Assembly: GCA_964592405.1 (NCBI GenBank)
Contig: CAZQBY010000018.1
Span: 1 to 8,375 of the forward strand
DNA: 8,375 nt
Reading direction: 5' to 3'
Source: CAZQBY01 sp964592405 [NCBI: uncultured archaeon]
GTDB lineage: Archaea > Altiarchaeota > Altiarchaeia > JAFGQM01
Shown: one piece after another, positions 1 to 6,010 of the stretch
Position numbering within the stretch: position 1 is the stretch's first letter
How the letters are laid out: each line of letters opens with the position of its first letter
The notes under the pieces: generated by a model
Databases searched by the model: none
What the model saw: only the letters and a program-made list of their open reading frames with translations
Told to the model about the DNA's origin: nothing
Position numbers and translations under genes: made by a program

Positions 1-1748
1 TCAATCTTCTCCTCAATAAAGAAGTTCTTGATCCGGCCAAGAAGCCTTTTACCGATACCGGGTTCCTTGGTCTCTTCCAGAAAATCTATCTCATCTGGAG
101 TCAGACCTTCCCTCCATTCCTCCATATCATCCTCTTGGACTGACTCCTGCCCCCTTTGCTCTGCAATATTTTGAAGCCTCTTTCTGGCTTCTTCCCGGCG
201 TGCTTCCACCTCCGTACCAACCAGTTTTCTCTTGAGCGCGCTGACTAGGCTCCCACCGGCACCTGTTTTTGTGCGCAGCATGGATATCCTCGGTCGTCCA
301 TTCCCCGAGGGCTGCCTAGTCTTTATCAGATCCACCGCTGCTCCGCCGTGCTTGGATCTCCTGACGCGTATATTTGTCAGGACAGGCCGCTCTAGATTCT
401 CGCTCGTTATCAGTGCAACCCCCAGCGGTAGATTTTTCATCACCTCTTCCAGCTCTGGCGTAAAGTTCTCAAGACTCTTGGAGATGGCATTGATATCATT
501 GGGGTTGGTAACCTTGAGTATTATCTGGGTGTTGGCCTGAGAGAGAACATTCTTGTCCACCTTGGCCGGTCTTTGCGAAACTATCCCCAATCCCATGCCA
601 AATTTTCTTCCCTCTGCAGCTATGGTCCGAAGGATACCCAAGGAAATTGCCTGTCCCACTCCCCTTTCTGGACAAAAGCGATGAGCTTCCTCCAAGAGGA
701 AAAAGAAGGGGGGGATCTTGTTCTGCTTGCGGGCCTCAAACAGATCAGAGGCCAGTTTTGAAACTATAAGTTCCTGCATCTCCGGCTTTATCCCTTTCAG
801 ATTGATTATGGTTGTTTGACCCTTTCTGACTATTTCATCCAAGGGCACGCCCTCAGTTGAGAAGATGTTTGTATCAAGCAGACTCTGGAGCGATGCTATC
901 AGGCCCCATTTGGCATTGGTATCACTGAGCTGGAGGTGCTGAATTATATACTCAAGGGTGTAGTCTCCGCTGGGCTTGAGTTCATTTATGGCCTGATAGA
1001 GCAGGGCCTGCTGCCCCCCTGTTAGCGTGGTTGGGAGTATATCAATTATCTCCTTTGCATCCAGGTTCTTATCGCTGAGACGAAACTCATGATCTGCAGT
1101 AGGATTTATGGTCTTGTTGGGAGTGTATTCAACAACATTCTGAAAGCCCTTTGGAGATACCTGAAAGCGGGCGAACTTATCGTAGTCGGCCGAATTATCA
1201 TTGGGGATCTTGAGTGTGTAGTATTCACCATGGGGATCTATGACAACACACGGAACCCCTTTATCGGCCAGCTCCTCCAGAAGGACACCCACTGTATAGG
1301 ACTTGCCGGCTCCTGTCTTTGCCAATACACTCAGATGTTTCTGTATGAGCTTGTTGGCGTCTATATAGACCCTTATGCCGCTTTCACCTTCTAGGGTCCC
1401 AACATAGAGCCCAACAGCAGTAGGAGTATCCAATCCAAGTATGCTGCGTATCAGCGTCTGGTGGGCCTTGAACACGCGCTCCTCTGGCTTGAATGGTGTT
1501 TTGGGCAGACGGACAAGCCCCTGTTGATCTTTATAGCCGATAACACGGACACGTGCAATTATCTTTTCTATGCCCTTGCGATCATCCCAATAACGGCGGA
1601 CAAATGATATCTGGCCAAGTACCCAGCCATACATCTCGTGATGTATCTTCACATAAGTCCCGGATTCCGCCAGCTGCTTGTTCTCAACCAATATCTCAAA
1701 GGAGGTGGGCTTTACCTCACCATAGATAAAACCTACTATTTCAGGCAT
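1..1748 (-). CDS. herA: HerA-like hexameric DNA translocase/ATPase (C-terminus cut by window edge)
   Basis: My reading of the minus strand gives an open frame of 582 codons from ATG at 1748 to the left edge, with no stop reached. Residues about 1-90 look like the HAS-barrel that precedes HerA ATPase cores. A Walker A motif AKTGAGKS lies at about 143-150, the HerA-typical DPHGEY at 171-176, and a Walker B strand FFFLLEEAH at 348-356. An SQRP segment at 391-394 fits the sensor region. HerA proteins form hexameric rings that pump DNA, usually with the NurA nuclease and Mre11-Rad50 in end resection. No nurA is visible here; it could lie past the left edge. Beyond the core (after about 465) is a charged, probably helical tail of more than 110 residues. 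It is the last gene of the minus-strand block, 64 nt after the four-helix membrane protein. A DUF87 paralogue with another role is possible. The family call is firm; the exact role is not. Confidence 0.93.
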   Translation of the reverse strand, partial: MPEIVGFIYGEVKPTSFEILVENKQLAESGTYVKIHHEMYGWVLGQISFVRRYWDDRKGIEKIIARVRVIGYKDQQGLVRLPKTPFKPEERVFKAHQTLIRSILGLDTPTAVGLYVGTLEGESGIRVYIDANKLIQKHLSVLAKTGAGKSYTVGVLLEELADKGVPCVVIDPHGEYYTLKIPNDNSADYDKFARFQVSPKGFQNVVEYTPNKTINPTADHEFRLSDKNLDAKEIIDILPTTLTGGQQALLYQAINELKPSGDYTLEYIIQHLQLSDTNAKWGLIASLQSLLDTNIFSTEGVPLDEIVRKGQTTIINLKGIKPEMQELIVSKLASDLFEARKQNKIPPFFFLLEEAHRFCPERGVGQAISLGILRTIAAEGRKFGMGLGIVSQRPAKVDKNVLSQANTQIILKVTNPNDINAISKSLENFTPELEEVMKNLPLGVALITSENLERPVLTNIRVRRSKHGGAAVDLIKTRQPSGNGRPRISMLRTKTGAGGSLVSALKRKLVGTEVEARREEARKRLQNIAEQRGQESVQEDDMEEWREGLTPDEIDFLEETKEPGIGKRLLGRIKNFFIEEKI

Positions 1749-1757
1749 ATGCTATTT

Positions 1758-1796
1758 TGAAGCGGGTTCAAGAAAAAAAGCCTGTGAAATGGGTTC
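1758..1796 (-). promoter_or_regulatory. Intergenic spacer before herA: near-direct repeat around a T7 tract
   Basis: On the minus strand two 12-mers, GAACCCATTTCA (1796-1785) and GAACCCGCTTCA (1769-1758), match at 10 of 12 bases with starts 27 nt apart. Between them sits a run of seven T (1779-1773). A T run on the coding strand can act as an intrinsic archaeal terminator, so transcription from the upstream genes may be partly attenuated before herA. I see no convincing TATA box for herA itself. The function is inference only. Confidence 0.3.
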
Positions 1797-1812
1797 GGAC
1801 AGGGAACACCAG

Positions 1813-2274
1813 CTAGGACAGGATACCCTCTTTCATTAGGAAATAACTCACAGGAACACCCTCCATAGCCCCCAAGACAAACGGCAGGGCATAACTAAAA
1901 TCCAATCCAAAGATACCAAAAACAAAGACAACGATAATGAAGAGGAGTATGCTGAAGATATAGAACGGCAAGACTATGAGAGTGTGTTTCTTGCTGAGCT
2001 CACGGTCTATTCTGTGAGGCTTGAGAACACTCTCATTATAAAACTTCAGATAGAACTCACGCTCCCTCAGAAGGGTTTCCAGCCAGTATTTATGGGCCAC
2101 TGTGCCTACCAGCAGCCCAAAGGCAAATACCCAGATTATTGGGATTACCTGAAGGCTGCCCAATTCGGGAAAAAGACTAAGGGAGAGAGCAAAGGGTAGG
2201 GGAAATATCGTCAGCAGTGTTCTAAGAACATACCTAATGTCTCCCGATCTCCGGCTCTTTTTTGCTTCGGTCAT
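1813..2274 (-). CDS. Small uncharacterised four-helix membrane protein
   Basis: I do not recognise this family. From the ATG at 2274 it is 153 aa. The N-terminus is basic (MTEAKKSRRSG). Hydrophobic segments lie at about 20-36, 42-60, 98-121 and 125-144. Between helices 2 and 3 is a long charged stretch, probably cytoplasmic, with the sequence around EREFYLKFYNES and then a basic patch. The tail is short and ends in KEGILS. A GTG at 2298 would add eight residues, but it lengthens the overlap with the L44e gene from 41 to 65 nt, so I prefer the ATG. Neither start has a Shine-Dalgarno sequence. The gene lies between L44e and the HerA-like ATPase on the same strand and is probably co-transcribed with L44e. 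Nothing in the sequence indicates an enzymatic role. The reading frame is convincing because of its clear membrane pattern. Confidence 0.75.
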   Translation of the reverse strand: MTEAKKSRRSGDIRYVLRTLLTIFPLPFALSLSLFPELGSLQVIPIIWVFAFGLLVGTVAHKYWLETLLREREFYLKFYNESVLKPHRIDRELSKKHTLIVLPFYIFSILLFIIVVFVFGIFGLDFSYALPFVLGAMEGVPVSYFLMKEGILS

Positions 2275-2515
2275 ATGAGCGTAAGTGGCTCTTGCCACAC
2301 TCGGAACAGGTCAGTCGCAGGTTACCACCCTTGTTGACTTTCATTACATCCTTCTCGCCCCTTCTCTTGCTCCCATGACCCATCTTCACGCGCTCATACT
2401 GGCGCTGCCCCCATGTCATGGATGAAGCCTTACCCTTCTTGTCCTTTTTTACCTTGTGTTTGGTGTGCTTCTTGCAGTGCCTGCAATATGCACTCACTTC
2501 CTCAGCGATTTTCAT
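2234..2515 (-). CDS. rpl44e: Large-subunit ribosomal protein L44e (eL42)
   Basis: This 93-aa protein is a component of the 50S subunit near the E site. It matches the L44e family in length and layout. A zinc ribbon is formed by C11-x2-C14 near the N-terminus and C70-x2-C73 near the C-terminus. Between them is the very basic family core, including the WGQRQYERVKMGHGSKRRGE segment (residues 35-54) and the GGNLRLTCSECGK strand (63-75). The start ATG at 2515 follows an A-rich leader without a Shine-Dalgarno site. It lies 107 nt after the GINS gene on the same strand. In many archaea L44e is followed by S27e, aIF2-alpha and Nop10; here a membrane protein takes that place. Its 3' end overlaps that gene by 41 nt. 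Confidence 0.97.
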   Translation of the reverse strand: MKIAEEVSAYCRHCKKHTKHKVKKDKKGKASSMTWGQRQYERVKMGHGSKRRGEKDVMKVNKGGNLRLTCSECGKSHLRSYDRSKKEPEIGRH

Positions 2516-2540
2516 TTTTGTATCTTGTTTTTTCAGGATT

Positions 2541-2603
2541 TGATTATGTTATTGAATGTTATGGTTATTTGTTTTATTAGATGTTATGAAGTTGAATGTT
2601 ATG
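2541..2603 (-). repeat. Short repeated motif CATAACATTCAA in the GINS-L44e spacer
   Basis: Read on the minus strand, CATAACATTCAA occurs exactly at 2603-2592 and again at 2563-2552, 40 nt apart. A variant CATAACATCTAA lies between them at 2588-2577, and a looser TAACATAATCAA follows at 2552-2541. The whole spacer is very poor in G on this strand. It could be a regulator site cluster, an unstructured leader for L44e, or drift in AT-rich sequence. I see no clear TATA box 26 bp before the L44e start. Confidence 0.45.
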
Positions 2604-2622
2604 AACTGAATGCCCGAAGAGA

Positions 2623-3573
2623 TTAAGCCAGCTCAACAGCGTCATTGTTAAGCAGTATCTCCGCAATCTTTGCATCCAGCTCCACAATCTGATCTTCCTC
2701 AAAAGGTCCCAAGGTCTCCAAATCGGGACCTACAAAAGCAGGCATAGATTTGACAAATCTGACCCGCATGCGGTCTTTATTTTCAGTTTCTCCTTTAAAA
2801 ACAGGGCTATTAGCATCCGCTGTGGCAATGGCTTCGGCCTTATTGGACCCGGCGGGGATTTTTGTATCTGTTTCTTCTCCCTGTTCTCCCTGCTTTTTTT
2901 CAAGTGCTTCTTGCCCGGTCTGTTCAGCCCGGCCCGGCTCGCTTTGAGCTGGTCTGCCACCACCCGGCTTCTCTGCGAGCGGTTCTTCCGCACCCTGTCC
3001 TACATCCTCCTGCTCCGGCTTTCTTGGAACCTGTTCTCCTGACGGCTCTTCCGCAGAAACCGCTTCAACAGACTCCTCTTTCTCCTCGCTTTCTGCCTGC
3101 GCCCTGCCAGATGCTTTTGCGGATTCTTTACCTTCTCCACTGGGCTTCTCATCTGAAGAATCCCCCAGCTTTGGAACCCCAATATCATCCCCAGACACGT
3201 CTTCCTGCAGCTTGGTTAGCTGCTCCTGTCCGTTATCCTTTTTTTCTTTGATTACAGTTTCATCCACATATTGGATATCACCACTGCGCATGGATGCCAG
3301 CTCCTCAAAAATACGCTTATATACAGCTTTCTCGGTTGCCAGAAGGTTCTTTGGGCGGTTGCCCCCCCGCAGTTCCCTCAGACAGCCCATAAGCATCTTG
3401 TGCTGACGCATGTGGATCAGGTCATTGTAGATTGTGGCTGCCTTCTTGGATTCATAGGCATCTCCGCTCTGGATCAGAGCGCGTGCCTCCGAATAGAGGT
3501 CGGGAGGCATCTGCGCCAGCTGCGTAGAAGACTTCTCCACCCGCCAGAGCTTTAAGAAATCAGACAAGTTCAT
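2623..3573 (-). CDS. gins51: GINS complex subunit Gins51 (Sld5/Psf1 type) with a long disordered linker
   Basis: GINS binds MCM and GAN/Cdc45-like proteins to form the replicative helicase. I use the ATG at 3573 (316 aa). The frame extends 27 codons further upstream, but the TATA-like element and palindrome fall inside that extension, and the A domain begins naturally at MNLSDFLKLWRVEKS. The A domain is helical, at about 1-108, and includes YNDLIHMRQHKM. The C-terminal B domain is at about 269-316 (VRFVKSMPAFVGPDLETLGP). This A-then-B order defines Gins51; Gins23 has the reverse order. The linker, about 109-268, is around 160 residues of E, G, P, Q, S, A and K with one aromatic residue, much longer than I expect for archaeal Gins51. 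It heads the minus-strand block, with L44e next, which matches a known archaeal pairing of gins with translation genes. Confidence 0.92.
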   Translation of the reverse strand: MNLSDFLKLWRVEKSSTQLAQMPPDLYSEARALIQSGDAYESKKAATIYNDLIHMRQHKMLMGCLRELRGGNRPKNLLATEKAVYKRIFEELASMRSGDIQYVDETVIKEKKDNGQEQLTKLQEDVSGDDIGVPKLGDSSDEKPSGEGKESAKASGRAQAESEEKEESVEAVSAEEPSGEQVPRKPEQEDVGQGAEEPLAEKPGGGRPAQSEPGRAEQTGQEALEKKQGEQGEETDTKIPAGSNKAEAIATADANSPVFKGETENKDRMRVRFVKSMPAFVGPDLETLGPFEEDQIVELDAKIAEILLNNDAVELA

Positions 3574-3589
3574 ACATAATTTATAATAC

Positions 3590-3603
3590 TTAAAGTAATA
3601 AAA
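3590..3603 (-). promoter_or_regulatory. Likely TATA element of the GINS promoter
   Basis: On the minus strand TTTTATTACTTTAA lies centred about 24-26 bp before the ATG at 3573, the spacing of a leaderless archaeal transcript. A second AT-rich element, TTATAA, sits nearer the ATG at about 3586-3581 and would place initiation inside the gene, so I favour the first. No Shine-Dalgarno is present, which fits a leaderless mRNA. Confidence 0.5.
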
Positions 3604-3615
3604 CCGGATATCCGG
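3604..3615. promoter_or_regulatory. Perfect 12-bp palindrome CCGGATATCCGG at the BRE position
   Basis: CCGGATATCCGG equals its own reverse complement. It touches the upstream edge of the proposed GINS TATA element, where TFB would bind. A dimeric regulator bound here would interfere with TFB/TBP loading on the GINS promoter. An operator role is inference; a chance palindrome or a restriction-modification site cannot be excluded from one copy. Confidence 0.35.
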
Positions 3616-3715
3616 CTTATAACTGCCTACCAGCTGTCTGCAGGCCGATGGCATGTGGCAGTTGACAGACCGATTTTCCGTCAGTCATTCAGGTAGAAGG
3701 AAATCCTGATTTTTA

Positions 3716-3723
3716 TTTATATA
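3716..3723 (+). promoter_or_regulatory. TATA box of the thioredoxin gene (leaderless spacing)
   Basis: TTTATATA matches the archaeal TATA consensus closely. Its centre is about 26 bp before the ATG at 3745, so transcription should start at or next to the start codon. There is no Shine-Dalgarno between them, which agrees with leaderless translation. Confidence 0.75.
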
Positions 3724-3744
3724 CCTACTAGACCTAGGCGAAAA

Positions 3745-4038
3745 ATGGAGCTGAATGAAGAAAGCTTTGAGAAATTCATAAGGGAGAATGATGTATGTGT
3801 AGTTGATTTCTGGGCCGCTTGGTGTGGGCCATGCCTTATGCTTGCACCCAAGCTGGAGGAAGCATGCAAGGAAAAGGGCATCCCGCTGGGAAAGGTCAAC
3901 GTGGATTCCAATCGAGAACTGGCTTCCAAGTTCGGTGTGATGTCCATACCCTGCGTGATTTTGTTCAGGAACGGCAAAGAGGCAGACAGGATAATAGGTA
4001 ATGTCCCCAAGGAGAGGATCTCTGCATTCTTGGGATAA
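3745..4038 (+). CDS. Thioredoxin
   Basis: A 97-aa single-domain thioredoxin that reduces protein disulfides in the cytoplasm; there is no signal peptide. The active site WCGPC is at 26-30 in the classic context VVDFWAAWCGPC. The partner strand and loop follow (GKVNVDSNRELASKFGVMSI, residues 49-68), with the cis-proline at P69 and the FRNGKEADRIIG strand after it. The residue following the cis-proline is Cys (C70) instead of the usual Thr, beside the active-site disulfide. C18 and C41 are further cysteines. The gene is short for the family because it begins directly at the first strand-helix unit, as many archaeal thioredoxins do. It is transcribed alone, divergent from GINS and convergent with the membrane protein, 22 nt from that gene's end. 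No thioredoxin reductase is in view. Confidence 0.96.
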   Translation: MELNEESFEKFIRENDVCVVDFWAAWCGPCLMLAPKLEEACKEKGIPLGKVNVDSNRELASKFGVMSIPCVILFRNGKEADRIIGNVPKERISAFLG

Positions 4039-4060
4039 TTCTCAGATTTAAGAGGGTTAC

Positions 4061-5071
4061 TCAGTCCAGTATCACGCCCCACTCGACGGCCGTGAAACCG
4101 TTCCTCTCCGGAGCCGTCAGAACAGGTTCCTCGATATCAACAGGCTCATCAAGCGCCTCTATCAGCAGTATCACCCGTATGAGCGTGTCCGGCTCCGGCA
4201 TTATCGTCAGGTGTGCGCTGCGGTCGTAGTCCGCAGGGTCTATCTGGCTGATTCTGAAGTAATTCGCTTCAGGCAGGTGGATGCTCCAATAGTCCACGAA
4301 GTCAGCAGTCTCCTGCTCATTCAGACCCATCCTTGGCAGGTATTCATTGAACCAGTCGACGACTTCGCCGGCCTCCACCACCCAGCCCTTGGGCGGATTG
4401 TGCCTCTCATAGGTTTTCGACTCGTAGAAGAGGTAGGGATACTTCCCACCCTTGAACTCCAGTTCGCCGGATGGGTGTGCGATGACTTTCCATCGGTTGC
4501 CAACAATCGGGGGTATTGTCTTGTGGAATCCTGCGTCAGGGATAACCTCGACTGAGACGAGCGTGGTCTCCTCTGGGTAGAGGTAGATGACGGGCTTACT
4601 GACAACTACAGTGCTAGCAGCCATCCACAACATCAAAAGAAATATGCCTATCACCAAGAACACTATGAACCACAATGCATAAACAGCATGCCTCTGCGGA
4701 TATATCATGAAACTCAGGATTAAAGCAATTATAGTCAAGAAGTATAGGATGGTAAGCAGGGGAAGCCAAAATTTCTCAAAGGGGCCTTTTTCGCCGCATG
4801 TTGGATAGTGGACAATGGTTTTGTAGCAGATGCCTGACATACATTCACAGCTAGTCCCATATTTACCACAAGGTCCCTTACAATCCGCAGAAGTATTACA
4901 GTGAATCAAATCTATTCCATCGTAGAACGGTTTGGGTTTAGGAGGTTCCTTGGGCTTTTCTATGACAGCAGGGGCCAAAAGAAGCGCTGAAATCACAAAT
5001 ACTACAACAACAGCTCCCCATATGTAAAGGACTCTCCTCTGCTTTTCATCCATCTTGGGTTTGGAATCCAT
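4061..5071 (-). CDS. Uncharacterised membrane protein: Cys-rich outer loop plus C-terminal 'KPVIYLYP' domain
   Basis: 336 aa, no assigned function. TM1 is at about 14-35, preceded by a basic N-terminus. A loop at 36-100 holds a Pro/Lys spacer and seven cysteines (58, 64, 68, 75, 77, 82, 92) spaced like a small disulfide-knotted module. TM2 lies at about 102-123 and TM3 at 130-151, joined by a short basic turn (YPQRHA). By the positive-inside rule the Cys-rich loop and the C-terminal domain (158-336) are both outside the cell. That domain opens with KPVIYLYPEE, contains GWVVEAGEVVDWFNEYL (229-245) and ends with TAPERNGFTAVEWG (319-332). I recognise this as a widespread bacterial/archaeal domain of unknown function, from memory only. 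The start codon shares its A with the aIF5A stop (TAATG), so translation is likely coupled. The pairing with aIF5A is unusual. Confidence 0.88.
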   Translation of the reverse strand: MDSKPKMDEKQRRVLYIWGAVVVVFVISALLLAPAVIEKPKEPPKPKPFYDGIDLIHCNTSADCKGPCGKYGTSCECMSGICYKTIVHYPTCGEKGPFEKFWLPLLTILYFLTIIALILSFMIYPQRHAVYALWFIVFLVIGIFLLMLWMAASTVVVSKPVIYLYPEETTLVSVEVIPDAGFHKTIPPIVGNRWKVIAHPSGELEFKGGKYPYLFYESKTYERHNPPKGWVVEAGEVVDWFNEYLPRMGLNEQETADFVDYWSIHLPEANYFRISQIDPADYDRSAHLTIMPEPDTLIRVILLIEALDEPVDIEEPVLTAPERNGFTAVEWGVILD

Positions 5072-5448
5072 TATTCCTGAATAGCCTTCCTGCCCATGGC
5101 TTCTAGGACCGTTACCTCACCTCCCTCCGTCAGGGTCATACCCTCAGGAATCGGGAGTTCAAGGGTTTCATAAGTCTCGATATTCATCAGCTGGGCAGTT
5201 CTGCCACTGATTGCCAAAACCTGATGTATCTGACGCTTGATTATTGGAACCTCGGCCTTGTTGTCGCCACTGGTCAGCAGTTGTTTTTTCTTACCATCGA
5301 ATATGCTGATTGCAACAATGCGCACCTTCGCCGCCCCATGCTTCCCCGGCTTTGATGACGTGTATTCAACTATCTTGCAGGGCTCACCATCTATGACAAC
5401 ATAGTTTCCCTTCTTGAGGTTCCTTACCTCCTCTATCTTCACAGCCAT
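5071..5448 (-). CDS. eif5a: Translation factor aIF5A (hypusinated elongation factor)
   Basis: A 125-aa protein of normal family length. aIF5A binds the ribosomal E site and relieves stalling on difficult peptide stretches such as polyproline. The N-terminal SH3-like domain carries the exposed loop SSKPGKHGAAK (31-41). K36 in GKHG is the lysine that deoxyhypusine synthase modifies. The C-terminal OB-fold half runs from about residue 70 and ends in LEAMGRKAIQE. The ATG at 5448 follows a long A-rich leader without a Shine-Dalgarno site. It is the first gene of a two-gene unit; the next start is fused to its stop as TAATG. It diverges from the NYN nuclease gene across an 85-bp promoter region. 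No deoxyhypusine synthase gene is in the window. Confidence 0.97.
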   Translation of the reverse strand: MAVKIEEVRNLKKGNYVVIDGEPCKIVEYTSSKPGKHGAAKVRIVAISIFDGKKKQLLTSGDNKAEVPIIKRQIHQVLAISGRTAQLMNIETYETLELPIPEGMTLTEGGEVTVLEAMGRKAIQE

Positions 5449-5500
5449 TTTTGTTTTTGGTTTGTTTTTCTGTTTTGATTTGTTTTAAATTTGTTTTGGC
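5449..5500 (-). promoter_or_regulatory. A-rich aIF5A leader with five phased AAAACA units
   Basis: On the minus strand AAAACA recurs at 5497-5492, 5486-5481, 5476-5471, 5468-5463 and 5457-5452, steps of 11, 10, 8 and 11 nt, and runs right up to the ATG. If transcription starts near 5491, from the TATA-like element at 5513-5520, most of this is 5' UTR. An unstructured A/C leader could favour ribosome loading without a Shine-Dalgarno. The near-helical spacing could instead bend DNA. Confidence 0.45.
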
Positions 5501-5512
5501 GCAAAATTACGC

Positions 5513-5520
5513 ATATTATA
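5513..5520. promoter_or_regulatory. TATA-like element between the divergent aIF5A and NYN genes
   Basis: ATATTATA (TATAATAT on the other strand) is the best TATA match in the divergent region. Serving aIF5A it would start transcription near 5491 and leave a leader of about 43 nt. Serving the NYN gene it would start near 5542, which is past the GTG at 5534 and would point to the ATG at 5570 as the true start. TTTTAAAT at 5484-5491 is an alternative plus-strand TATA element. Direction is unresolved. Confidence 0.4.
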
Positions 5521-5533
5521 GGTGTAGTATAAT

Positions 5534-6010
5534 GTGTTGGAAAATAAAAAGGAACGGATAAAAGAGGGAATGGTCAAGGTACCCAAGATTCTGAAAAAGA
5601 GTAAGGAGAAAAACATAGCCGTCTTTGTAGACGGTCCGAATCTTCTGCGCAAGGAGTTCAATGTCGATCTGGGCAGACTGGCTACGCAGATAGAAAAATA
5701 TGGAAAGATAGCCATAGCCAAGGTATTCCTGAATCAGTTTGCCCCCCAGAAGCTCATAGAAGCCGTATCATCAGAAGGGATGGAAGTCGTCGTTACGCCG
5801 GTTGACTGTGATGTCGCGCTGGCCACAGAGATGATGGAGGCAGTCCACAACCCCAATATAGATATCATCTGTGTGGTAACAAGGGATGGAGACTTTCAGC
5901 CACCGATAATGAAGGCCAAAAAACATGGCAAGGAGACAATGGCTTTTGGCATCAGGAAGAACCTGAGCGAAAGTCTTATCAACAGCGTTGACAAATTCGT
6001 AGACTTATAA
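5534..6010 (+). CDS. NYN-domain (LabA-like PIN-fold) predicted ribonuclease
   Basis: 158 aa from GTG at 5534. An in-frame ATG at 5570 (residue 13) is a credible alternative and loses only a lysine-rich N-terminal extension. The NYN fold starts at about 27 with IAVFVDGPNL, giving D33 and N36. The other acidic residues expected at the metal site are D91 and D93 (TPVDCDVALA), and D118 and D120 (TRDGDFQPPI), so the catalytic set looks complete. The protein resembles the archaeal NYN/LabA family once catalogued as TIGR00288. Such proteins are predicted metal-dependent RNases; the RNA substrate is unknown. The gene heads the plus-strand block, and its stop codon shares a base with the next start (TAATG). 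An Sm-like RNA-binding protein lies at the end of the same block. Confidence 0.9.
   Translation: MLENKKERIKEGMVKVPKILKKSKEKNIAVFVDGPNLLRKEFNVDLGRLATQIEKYGKIAIAKVFLNQFAPQKLIEAVSSEGMEVVVTPVDCDVALATEMMEAVHNPNIDIICVVTRDGDFQPPIMKAKKHGKETMAFGIRKNLSESLINSVDKFVDL

Noticed and set aside
232-1394. Plus-strand open frames at 232-540, 573-761 and 1089-1394
   Set aside because: All are antisense to the HerA-like gene, whose frame is continuous and carries the ATPase motifs.
2730-3251. Several open frames on both strands over the GINS linker (2862-3251 plus, 2730-2993 minus, 3000-3188 minus)
   Set aside because: They arise from the low-complexity linker codons; products are Pro/Leu- or Arg/Lys-rich without domain features, and the GINS frame explains the region.
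3574-3654. 27-codon N-terminal extension of GINS (start at 3654)
   Set aside because: It would run through the TATA-like element and the palindrome, and the A domain begins naturally at the ATG at 3573.
5570-6010. ATG at 5570 as the NYN start
   Set aside because: Kept only as an alternative: the TATA element at 5513-5520 would favour it, but the GTG frame at 5534 is open, has a plausible alternative TATA further upstream, and cannot be excluded by sequence.
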